Source: Streptomyces sp. MBT65 (GTDB lineage Bacteria; Actinomycetota; Actinomycetes; Streptomycetales; Streptomycetaceae). From it: a stretch of 64,000 nt of DNA. Shown piece by piece: positions 48,526-56,008 of the stretch (positions within the stretch are counted from its first letter, which is position 1; every line of letters begins with the position of its first letter). Below the pieces are notes generated by a model. The model saw nothing but the letters and a program-made list of their open reading frames with translations. It did not search any database and was not told the origin of the DNA. The translations under genes and the position numbers were made by a program. The stretch covers positions 1-64,000 of the forward strand of contig NZ_JAENRY010000017.1 in the NCBI RefSeq assembly GCF_016612545.1, written 5' to 3'.

Positions 48526-50115
48526 ATGAGCGGCGCAGGCACAGCTGATTCCTACGATGTCATCGTCGTCGGCTCGGGCGCGGGGCTGGTCGGCGCGTAC
48601 GCCGCGGCCTCGCGCGGGCTGCGCACGCTGGTCATCGAGAAGACGGAGTACGTCGGCGGGACCACGGCCTATTCGGGCGCCGGGATCTGGCTCCCCGGCA
48701 ACGCGGCCGAGCAGCGGGCCGGTGTCGAGGACGGCCCCGACGTTGCCCGCCCCTACCTGGACGCGATCGTCGGCGACGACTCACCGGCAGCGCTGCGGGA
48801 GGCCTTCCTTCAGGTGGGGGCCACCCTGATCGACGAGTTGGAGAAGAACCCGCGGTTCGGCCGGTTCTTCTGGCAGGGCGTGCCCGACTACTTCGCCGGA
48901 CGTCCCGGCAGCCTGCCCCAGGGCCGCACGATCTTCCCCGAGAACCTCGACCGCTCCGAACTCGGGGAGCTGGAACCGCTGGTGCGCAGGCCGCTGTGGA
49001 CGGAGCGCTGGGGAGTGGAGGTCCCGTCGGAGATGATCGGCGGCCAGGCCCTCATCGGCCGCGCGCTGCTCGCGTTGATGGAGACCGGCAACGGAACCGT
49101 GCGCACGAACACCGCGCTGGAGCGCCTGATCGTCGAGGACGGCACGGTCGTAGGAGTAGAGGCCCTGAGCGAGGGCGAGTTGGTGACCTTCCGCGCCGAG
49201 CGGGGCGTCCTGCTCGCCGCCGGCGGTTACGAGCGGAACGGCCCGCTGCGTGAGCGCTACCAGCCCGGACTCACCGACGAGTGGACCCAGGGCTGCGAGG
49301 GCAACACCGGCGACGCCCTCACCGCGGGCATCGACATCGGCGCGGCGACCGACCTCCTCGACGAGTCGTGGTTCGCACCGGGCCTCGTCGTACCCGACAC
49401 CCGCCCGGTGTTCTACACCTCGGTCTGGAGCGGCATCTGGGTCAACTCCGCCGGACAGCGCTACCTCAACGAGCGTCTGCCGTACGACCGTGCCGGGCAC
49501 GAGATGCTCAAGGCGCACCGGTCCTCGCACGTGTCGCACCTGCCCACGCACTGGGTGTTCGACCAGCGCCAGCTCGACAACAGGCGGGCGCTCGCCGGGC
49601 TGCCGGTCGCGCCGCAGGTGCCCGGCTGGTTCGACGTCGAGAAGTTCCTCGCCGCCGGTGTGCTGAAGCGGGCCGAAACGCTGGAGGAACTGGCGGAGTT
49701 GATCGGCCTGCCCGAGGGCGCACTCACCGAGAGCGTCGAGCAGTTCAACGGGTTTGCCCGCAACGGAAAGGACGAGCAGTTCGGTCGCGGTGAGGATCCC
49801 TGGGACCTGATGATCACGCACATGGCGGGGGCGCACACGGACGGGCCCAACCCCTGCCTGGGCGTGATCGACAAGCCGCCGTTCTACGCGGCCACGATCG
49901 TGCTGTCCGACCTGGGGACCAAGGGGGGCCTCAAGACGGACGAGCACGCGCGCGTGCTGCGGCCCGACGGTTCTGTGATCAACGGTCTGTACGCGTCGGG
50001 GAACACGATGGCCCCGATGTCCGGCCGGATCTACCCGGGCGCGGGCGGTCCCGTGGGTTCGTCGATGGCGTTCTCCTACATCGCCGCCGTCGACATGGCG
50101 GGCGCGGACCGGTAG
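48526..50115 (+). CDS. FAD-binding dehydrogenase, 3-ketosteroid-delta1-dehydrogenase family
   Basis: 529 residues. The FAD loop is YDVIVVGSGAGLVGAYAAAS with VIEKTEYVGGTTAYSGAGIW (about 8-62). The C-terminal FAD site INGLYASGNTMAPMSGRIYP and GAGGPVGSSMAFSYIAA is the KstD / FAD_binding_2 signature. LPTHWVFDQRQLDNR resembles the substrate lid. KstD enzymes desaturate ring A of 3-ketosteroids, and relatives act on other cyclic ketones. With the CoA-linked genes downstream this supports catabolism of a steroid-like or alicyclic compound. The exact substrate is uncertain. Confidence 0.8.
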   Translation: MSGAGTADSYDVIVVGSGAGLVGAYAAASRGLRTLVIEKTEYVGGTTAYSGAGIWLPGNAAEQRAGVEDGPDVARPYLDAIVGDDSPAALREAFLQVGATLIDELEKNPRFGRFFWQGVPDYFAGRPGSLPQGRTIFPENLDRSELGELEPLVRRPLWTERWGVEVPSEMIGGQALIGRALLALMETGNGTVRTNTALERLIVEDGTVVGVEALSEGELVTFRAERGVLLAAGGYERNGPLRERYQPGLTDEWTQGCEGNTGDALTAGIDIGAATDLLDESWFAPGLVVPDTRPVFYTSVWSGIWVNSAGQRYLNERLPYDRAGHEMLKAHRSSHVSHLPTHWVFDQRQLDNRRALAGLPVAPQVPGWFDVEKFLAAGVLKRAETLEELAELIGLPEGALTESVEQFNGFARNGKDEQFGRGEDPWDLMITHMAGAHTDGPNPCLGVIDKPPFYAATIVLSDLGTKGGLKTDEHARVLRPDGSVINGLYASGNTMAPMSGRIYPGAGGPVGSSMAFSYIAAVDMAGADR

Positions 50116-50133
50116 TCACACGTCGAACGCTCA

Positions 50134-50168
50134 ACTCCCCCTCGGAGGCGGTCTCTTCGAGAGGGAGT
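50134..50168. terminator. Bidirectional terminator between KstD-like and ferredoxin reductase genes
   Basis: ACTCCCCCTCGG (50134-50145) and TCGAGAGGGAGT (50157-50168) form an 11-of-12 stem with an 11-nt loop, between two convergent genes whose stops are 61 bp apart. Confidence 0.65.
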
Positions 50169-50175
50169 GGCGTGC

Positions 50176-51159
50176 TCAGGCGGACTCGGTCGAGTGGCCG
50201 GGGAACAGGGACAGCGCGGGGTCCAGGGCGACGGCCGCGTTGTTGACGGCGGTCGCCACCTCGCCGAAGCCGACGGACATGAGCCGGACCTTGCCGGGGT
50301 ACGCGGTGACGTCTCCGGCGGCGTAGACCCGGTCGACCGTGGTGCGCATCCGGGTGTCGACGACGATCGTGCGCCGCTCCAGCTCGACGCCCCAGTCGGC
50401 GAGCGGTCCGAGGTTGCTGATGAAGCCGAGGGCGGCCACGACCGCGTCGACCTTCAGCACCCGGGGCTCCTCCTCGCCGTCGACCTTCAGGTGCGCCTGG
50501 CGCAGCAGCTCGTCGCCGGCGAGGGTCTCCACCTGGGCGTTGGTGACGATGTCGACGCCGCATTCGTGCAGTTCGCGGACGCTCGCCGCGTGGGCCCGGA
50601 ACGCGCCGCGCCGGTGCACGAGGGTCACCGAGCGGGCGATCGGGTGCAGGGCGAGGGCCCAGTCGACGGCGCTGTCCCCGCCGCCGACGACGAGGACGTC
50701 ACGGTCGGTGTGCTCGGCCGGGTCCGGGACGAAGTAGGTCAGTCCGCGGCCGAGGAACTCCTCCCCGGCCGGGAGGGTGCGCGGGGTGAACGTGCCGATC
50801 CCGGCGGTCAGTACGACCGCTCCGGCGTCGACCGTGGTGCCGTCGGAGAGGGTGACCTGGGGGCGCCCCTCGGGGGTGTGGGTGAGGTCGACGGCCTGGC
50901 GGCCGAGCAGGTAGGTCGGGTCGAAGGCGTCGGCCTGGTCCTTGAGGGCGGTGACGACATCGCGGCCGCGGGTGCCGGGGACGGCGGCGATGTCGCGGAT
51001 CTCCTTCTCCGGGTAGAGCGCGGTGATCTGGCCGCCGCACTGCGGCAACGCGTCGACCAGGACGGTCCGCAGTCCGCGGAAGCCCGCGCAGTAGGCGCCG
51101 TAGAGCCCGATCGGGCCGGCGCCGACGATGAGGATGTCTGTGGTCACGGTCTCGGCCAC
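50176..51159 (-). CDS. Ferredoxin-NADP reductase, thioredoxin-reductase-like type
   Basis: 327 residues. Two nucleotide-binding folds: FAD loop ILIVGAGPIGLYGAYCAGFR (about 8-27) and NADP loop VLVVGGGDSAVDWALALHPI (about 155-174), with TVDRVYAAGDVTAYPGKVRL at the end. There is no CxxC redox pair, which separates it from thioredoxin reductases and matches the YumC-type FNR. GTG 51159 follows AGGAGG by 7 nt. It is divergent from the ferredoxin gene, so the pair probably forms the electron chain for the Rieske oxygenase. Confidence 0.85.
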   Translation of the reverse strand: MAETVTTDILIVGAGPIGLYGAYCAGFRGLRTVLVDALPQCGGQITALYPEKEIRDIAAVPGTRGRDVVTALKDQADAFDPTYLLGRQAVDLTHTPEGRPQVTLSDGTTVDAGAVVLTAGIGTFTPRTLPAGEEFLGRGLTYFVPDPAEHTDRDVLVVGGGDSAVDWALALHPIARSVTLVHRRGAFRAHAASVRELHECGVDIVTNAQVETLAGDELLRQAHLKVDGEEEPRVLKVDAVVAALGFISNLGPLADWGVELERRTIVVDTRMRTTVDRVYAAGDVTAYPGKVRLMSVGFGEVATAVNNAAVALDPALSLFPGHSTESA

Positions 51160-51415
51160 GGGCCGACCTCCTGGAGAGAGTGGATGGGGGCGCCCCGTCG
51201 ACGGCGGACTCCCGCGCTGGGAGGAGGGCTGGGCCGACAGGAGACCTCGAAGGTCGTCGGCCGGGCGAGTGTAGGGCGGCCGTGAACAGGGCCGTCGGCT
51301 CCGGTCCCGGCTGATGGGACGGCCGGTGGACGGCCCCGGACGCCGAGTGGAGAGTCGTTTGCACCGCCACCGCGACGACGGCACGGCGTCCACAGGGACA
51401 AGGAGGGCGACACTC

Positions 51416-51697
51416 GTGAGCGATGAGGTGCGGGTGTGGATCGATCAGAAACTCTGCACGGGTGACGGTCTGTGCACCCAATACGCCCCGGATGTCTTCG
51501 AGTTCGGCGGCGACGGACTGGCCTACGTCAAGAACGCCGCCGACGGCGAACTGCTGACGCCCGAGGGCGCGCAGGCCGATGTGTCGGAGCGGCTGCGGCT
51601 CGATGTGATCGACGCCGCCGACGAGTGCCCGGGCAACTGCATCCACGTGGTGCGGCGCGCCGACGGGACCGAGGTCGCCGGGCCCGACGCCGGCTGA
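51416..51697 (+). CDS. Small ferredoxin
   Basis: 93 residues. Cluster cysteines are in CTGDGLCTQYAPDVFEF (residues 14 and 20) and DECPGNCIHVV (about 72 and 76), the pattern of single-cluster [3Fe-4S]/[4Fe-4S] ferredoxins that serve P450s and Rieske oxygenases. GTG 51416 follows AGGAGG by 9 nt. It is followed 60 bp later by the Rieske oxygenase gene and lies opposite the reductase, which fits a three-component system. Confidence 0.88.
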   Translation: MSDEVRVWIDQKLCTGDGLCTQYAPDVFEFGGDGLAYVKNAADGELLTPEGAQADVSERLRLDVIDAADECPGNCIHVVRRADGTEVAGPDAG

Positions 51698-51757
51698 CAT
51701 CACCTTGCGGCCGGGCCCGGAGCCGTACACGCATGTCGAGTGGAGGAGTGGTCAGAG

Positions 51758-53185
51758 GTGTCTGCAGTGGTTGAGCCCCAAGTGGACCGTCGCGTCCCGT
51801 GGTTCGAGGGCGATGTGCCCGCCGAGAAGGTCCCGGAGAAGTACCGGCTCGCGCGCGCGTTCGTGCCCAAGGCCCGTTATCTGGACCCCGAGTTCCTCAA
51901 GCTGGAACTGGAAAAGGTGTTCACGAAGGCGTGGTTGCTGGCCTGCCGGCTGGAGGAACTGCCGGGTGTCGGGTGTTTCGTCGAGTACGAGATCGGTGGT
52001 CATTCGATCCTGGTCGTGCGGGAGGGCAGGGACTCGATCCGCGCCTATTTCAACGCGTGCCGGCATCGCGGTACACGGCTGGCGCGAGGCCGGGGTCGGG
52101 TCGGTTCGCTCATCTGCCCCTTCCACGGCTGGCGTTGGAACCTGGACGGTTCCATCAGACTGGTCCTCGACCGTGAGGAGTTCGTGCCGCGCTCGGACGA
52201 CGACCTGGGTCTGGTGCAGGTACGGGCGGAGCAGTGGGGCGGGTTCGTGTTCATCAACATGGACCCGGAAGCGAAACCGCTCCTCGAATACCTCGACCCG
52301 ATCCCGCGGATCTTCGCGCCGTTCCAGTTCGAGAACATGCGCTACCGGTGGCACAAGAGCGTGCTGCTGCCGTGCAATTGGAAGACCGCGCTGGACGGAT
52401 TCCTCGAGGCCTATCACGTGGCGGGAACGCATCCGCAGCTGTACCGCTTCGACAAGTCGAACACCAACATCGCCTCGATGAAGGAACTCGAGAACCGGAT
52501 GTGGGCGCCGACGACCGTGTACGAGCGGCACGCGCACTATTCGAGTGTCGGCCCGAAGAAGAAGGACACCGCAAAGGACCCGGCCAACCGGGGCACGGGG
52601 GGCGTGACCGACGAGCGGCTCAGCGTCGCGCTGAGCGTGCAGTACATCGCCGACGACATGCGCGGCCTGGAGAACGAGCGGAGCTGGCGGGCCGCCGAGG
52701 CGCTGAAGACGGCGGAGGTGCCGGAGGGGATGACCGCCGGTCAGTACTACCTCCAGCTGTACAAGGAGCTGTCGCTCGCCGAGGGCTACGACTGGCCGGA
52801 CATCACGCCCCAGCAGTGGGCGGAGGCCGGTACGGCGTGGAACGTGTTCCCGAACACGATCCTGCTGCCCAACCAGGGTTCGGTGTTCGGCTACCGCGCG
52901 CGCCCCGTCGGACTCGACCCGGACAGCTGCGTCTTCGAGATCTTCAGCCTGGACCAGGTGCCCGTCGCCGACTACGACAAGAAGCGGGACTTCCAGCCCC
53001 AGTTCTTCGAGGACTTCCGTGAGGCCGACCTCGGCGAGATCTTCACGCAGGATCTGATGAACGCCAAGGAGGTGACCGTGGGCATGCACTCCCCCAGCTT
53101 CGACGGACACCGGCTGAGCGAGGACCAGGAGATGACCATCTACAACCACCACCGGGTGGCCGACCGGTTCCTCTGGACGGACTGA
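51758..53185 (+). CDS. Rieske non-heme iron oxygenase, large subunit
   Basis: 475 residues. The Rieske centre is C101-x-H103 (ACRHRGTRL) and C120-x2-H123 (ICPFHGW). The mononuclear iron site begins with GFLEAYHVAGTHPQLYRF (two His, about 213-230) and would be completed by an acid near DLMNAKEVTVG. Length and layout are those of ring-hydroxylating oxygenase alpha subunits. No small beta subunit gene is adjacent, so it is probably an alpha-only enzyme. Electrons likely come from the ferredoxin at 51416 and the reductase at 50176. GTG 51758 has GGAGGAG 10 nt upstream; GTG 51740 is possible. Confidence 0.9.
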   Translation: MSAVVEPQVDRRVPWFEGDVPAEKVPEKYRLARAFVPKARYLDPEFLKLELEKVFTKAWLLACRLEELPGVGCFVEYEIGGHSILVVREGRDSIRAYFNACRHRGTRLARGRGRVGSLICPFHGWRWNLDGSIRLVLDREEFVPRSDDDLGLVQVRAEQWGGFVFINMDPEAKPLLEYLDPIPRIFAPFQFENMRYRWHKSVLLPCNWKTALDGFLEAYHVAGTHPQLYRFDKSNTNIASMKELENRMWAPTTVYERHAHYSSVGPKKKDTAKDPANRGTGGVTDERLSVALSVQYIADDMRGLENERSWRAAEALKTAEVPEGMTAGQYYLQLYKELSLAEGYDWPDITPQQWAEAGTAWNVFPNTILLPNQGSVFGYRARPVGLDPDSCVFEIFSLDQVPVADYDKKRDFQPQFFEDFREADLGEIFTQDLMNAKEVTVGMHSPSFDGHRLSEDQEMTIYNHHRVADRFLWTD

Positions 53186-53207
53186 CCCGCCCGACGCCCG
53201 ATCCGTG

Positions 53208-53231
53208 GTCCCGGCTCCCAGGAGCCGGGAC
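53208..53231. terminator. Hairpin between convergent Rieske and cupin genes
   Basis: GTCCCGGCTC-CCAG-GAGCCGGGAC forms a perfect 10-bp stem with a 4-nt loop, 23 bp after the Rieske stop. An overlapping 14-bp palindrome GACACGATCGTGTC follows at 53229-53242. Confidence 0.75.
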
Positions 53232-53248
53232 ACGATCGTGTCGGGGTG

Positions 53249-53719
53249 CTACCGCCGGACCCAGCCGACGTCGTGCCAGTAGGTCTCCAACTCCCGCACC
53301 GGCTTGGGCCAGGTCTCGATGTACGTGACCCCCTCGGATCCCGCCGTCATCGTGTACGGCGTGCCGGCCCGGCTGAGGAAGACGTCCCCCGGGCCGACCC
53401 GCACGGTCTGCGGCTCGCCCTGCTCGTAGTGCTCGATGTGGTACTCGCCGGCGAAGACGAAGAGCATCTCGTCGACGTTGTGGTGGTGCCGGGGCACCGT
53501 GAAGTTCGGCCGCACACGCAGCGGGTTGCGGTTGAAGCGGGCCACGTCGATCGGCTTCGTGGTCACCCACATCGCCCCGTCGAACGTCGCCGCGAAGTCC
53601 ACCGGCGCGTCCCTCAGCAGACCTCCGTCGTTCCAGAAGTACTGGGGATGGCCCTGCTGCTCCAGGCCCATGGGAACCCAGTCCGCGTCTTCCACCAAGT
53701 CACCGAATGTAAGAGTCAC
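53249..53719 (-). CDS. Cupin protein, first of a divergent paralogous pair
   Basis: 156 residues. The metal motif is FTVPRHHHNVDEMLFVFAGE (about 74-93) and motif 2 is VGPGDVFLSRAGTPYTMTAG. The end EGVTYIETWPKPVRELETYW plus HDVGW is shared with the cupin at 53857. Three consecutive His and a downstream Glu suggest a metal-binding enzyme or sensor. It is divergent from its paralogue across 137 bp and convergent with the Rieske gene. Catalysis unknown. Confidence 0.8.
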   Translation of the reverse strand: MTLTFGDLVEDADWVPMGLEQQGHPQYFWNDGGLLRDAPVDFAATFDGAMWVTTKPIDVARFNRNPLRVRPNFTVPRHHHNVDEMLFVFAGEYHIEHYEQGEPQTVRVGPGDVFLSRAGTPYTMTAGSEGVTYIETWPKPVRELETYWHDVGWVRR

Positions 53720-53856
53720 GCGGCGACCGTACGCACGGCCCGACAGGGTGTCGTCGGGAGGTTCCGCTCATCGAGACCCGTCAGGCGAGAGCTGCCCGGT
53801 CCCGGCCAACGGGATTCGGGCATGACACCTCCCACCCCGGTCCCCACTATCGGGGC

Positions 53857-54324
53857 ATGGGAATCGAGTTCTTCAATCTGCTGTCGGACGAGGGCTGGAT
53901 CGAGCTGCCGGTCGACCAGTCCGAGCCCACGTATCTGTGGAGCGAGGGCGGGCTCCTGGCCGATGCGCCGGTCGACATGGAGCAGACCTTCAAAGGGAAC
54001 ATGTGGTGGTCGACGAAGGTCGACCCGTCGTTCAACCTGAACGGCCTGCGGTGCGCACCGGACTTCGCGGTCCCGCGCCACCATCACAACCTCGACGAGC
54101 TGATCATCGTCTTCGGCGGCGAGTTCCATGTCGCCTGGGGCAAGGACGGGGAAGAGGGCAGCCGGACCATCGGTCCGGGCGAGTTCTGGATCAGCGAGGC
54201 CGGAACTCCCTATCTGATGACGGCCGGACCCGAGGGCGTCACCTATGTCGAGACCTGGCCCGAGCCGATGGCGAACCTCGAGACGTACTGGCACGACGCG
54301 GGCTGGGCGCACCGCGGTCACTGA
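53857..54324 (+). CDS. Cupin protein, second of a divergent paralogous pair
   Basis: 155 residues. It aligns along its whole length with the product of 53249: GGLLADAPVDMEQTFKGNMW versus GGLLRDAPVDFAATFDGAMW, FAVPRHHHNLDELIIVFGGE versus the same motif, AGTPYLMTAGPEGVTYVETW, and LETYWHDAGW at the end. The conserved HHH and Glu support metal binding. Divergent duplicated cupins may form a heteromer or act on successive intermediates. Confidence 0.8.
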   Translation: MGIEFFNLLSDEGWIELPVDQSEPTYLWSEGGLLADAPVDMEQTFKGNMWWSTKVDPSFNLNGLRCAPDFAVPRHHHNLDELIIVFGGEFHVAWGKDGEEGSRTIGPGEFWISEAGTPYLMTAGPEGVTYVETWPEPMANLETYWHDAGWAHRGH

Positions 54325-54703
54325 CCAGCCCACGCGCATATTTCGGCCCCTCATTCCAGGCGTCACGCCGGAGGAGGGGCCGACTGCATGGACAATTCCC
54401 GCACGACCCATTCCAGGGTGACTCAATTACGTATACTCTTCTTGCTTGCGGCCGCTCCTTGCGGGGATCGGTCGTCCCTCTCCCCGCTTCGGAGCAGGGT
54501 CCGTCTCGTCGCCGGTCGTGGAACCTCGGCAAGCCCTCGGCACGCCGGCCGGCATGGTCTGCCGCGGCGCCCGGCCCTCGTGCCGTTCGACCTCCACTCG
54601 CGGCTCTCTCTTCACTTTCTCGGACGGCAGCGCCGCCGCACGGCGCCGCCGGTCGCTGATCGCAGCGAGTGCCGGGCACTCGCCGACACGTTGGGACGCA
54701 GAC
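54325..54703. other. Intergenic region before the branched-chain-type importer
   Basis: 379 bp. A good -10 (TATACT, 54432-54437) lies in a locally AT-richer stretch, with no convincing -35 at 16-19 nt. The region is long enough for an untranslated leader. A frame beginning at 54388 has no ribosome site and poor composition, so I do not call it. Confidence 0.5.
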
Positions 54704-55978
54704 ATGATCGAGTCGGTCGGACGAGCCATCTCCTCACCCAGGTCACGCGCGTCGCTCGCGCTGGTGTCGGCCGCGGCCCTGCTCGCGGGCTGCGGCAGCG
54801 GCGGTGACGACGCCACCACCGCCACGGACAGCACGAAAGTCCCGGCCGCACTGGCGAGCGCCTTCCCCGGGAAGAAGGCCACCGGCGCACCCGTCAAGAT
54901 CGGCCTCATCACCAACGAGGGCGGCGCCGCGATCAGCCAGCCCGAGACCAGGGAAGCCGCCCAGGCGGCCATGAAGTACGCCAACGCCAACCTCGGCGGT
55001 ATCGCGGGCAGGCCGATCGAGTTCGTGATCTGCAAGACCAAGGAGGAACCGGCGACGGCACGGGACTGCGCGAACCAGATGGTCGAGCAGAAGGTCGACG
55101 CGGTCGTCCTGACCAGCAGCGGCCTCGGCGACTCCATGGTGCCGATCGTCACCCAGGCCGGCATTCCCTGGACGACCGCCATCGCCGCGAGCAACTCCGA
55201 GGGCACCACCGCCAACGCCTTCTCCTGGACGGGTGGTTTCCCGACGACCATGACGTCGATGGCCGCGTACGCGAAGGACAAGGGCTACAAGAAGGTCGCG
55301 GCGTTCGTGATCGACTCGCCGGCCGCGGTGGCCGGTATCGAGGCCATCGGCAAGCCGGTCTTCGCCAGGGCAGGGGTCGGGCTCCAGATCGTGACGGTGG
55401 CCGCGGGTACACCGGACGCGTCGCCGCAGGTGAGCGCCGCGTTGCGGAAGAAGCCCGATGCCGTCGCCGTCGTGGCGGATCCGACGGTCTGCACCTCGGT
55501 GCTCCAGGCGATGGGCACGCTCGGTGCCGGCATCGCCCGGATGACCGTCCAGTCGTGTGTGTCCCCCGAGGTCGTCGAGGCTGTGGGCGCGGGCATGGAC
55601 GGCGTACAGGTCTTCAGCAGTTTCGACGTGGCCAGCGACGACCTCGAGGCGCAGCTCTACCGACAGGTGATGAAGGAGTACAGCCCCGACACCTCGGCCA
55701 CGGGATACGCGGCGATCGGCTACCAGGGCGTGCTCGCGCTGGTGCGCGCGCTGCACGGCCTGACGGGCACGGTCACCCCGAAGACGATCACCGCCGCGCT
55801 GCACTCGGCGAAGAACGTCGTCCTGCCCGCCGGTCACGGCATCACGTTCACCTGTGACTCCAAGGCGGTACCGGGGCTGCCCGCGGCCTGCTCGGCGAAG
55901 GAGGTCACCGGCACGGTCTCCGACGGCAAGTTGGGGCAGATGCGGGTCGTCGACCCCAGTTCGTTGTTCGCACGGTAG
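54704..55978 (+). CDS. ABC importer substrate-binding lipoprotein, branched-chain amino acid type
   Basis: 424 residues. The lipobox is ALLAGCGSG (Cys 30). The periplasmic-binding fold type I (Peripla_BP_6) shows VKIGLITNEGGAAISQPETR, AAQAAMKYANANLGGIAGRP, VVLTSSGLGDSMVPIVTQAG and a late Cys pair (FTCDSKAVPGLPAACSAKE). Proteins of this class in catabolic islands often bind aromatic or alicyclic acids rather than leucine. It is followed 30 bp later by the fused permease/ATPase. Confidence 0.9.
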   Translation: MIESVGRAISSPRSRASLALVSAAALLAGCGSGGDDATTATDSTKVPAALASAFPGKKATGAPVKIGLITNEGGAAISQPETREAAQAAMKYANANLGGIAGRPIEFVICKTKEEPATARDCANQMVEQKVDAVVLTSSGLGDSMVPIVTQAGIPWTTAIAASNSEGTTANAFSWTGGFPTTMTSMAAYAKDKGYKKVAAFVIDSPAAVAGIEAIGKPVFARAGVGLQIVTVAAGTPDASPQVSAALRKKPDAVAVVADPTVCTSVLQAMGTLGAGIARMTVQSCVSPEVVEAVGAGMDGVQVFSSFDVASDDLEAQLYRQVMKEYSPDTSATGYAAIGYQGVLALVRALHGLTGTVTPKTITAALHSAKNVVLPAGHGITFTCDSKAVPGLPAACSAKEVTGTVSDGKLGQMRVVDPSSLFAR

Positions 55979-56008
55979 TCGCAGCAGCCGGAAGGGACGG
56001 TCTCGCCG

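Noticed and set aside
54388-54703. Frame beginning MDNSRTTHSRVTQL as a third leader peptide
   Set aside because: It lacks the R-HVD-R-C-S-A pattern, runs on without an early stop and has no Cys codons near a stop.
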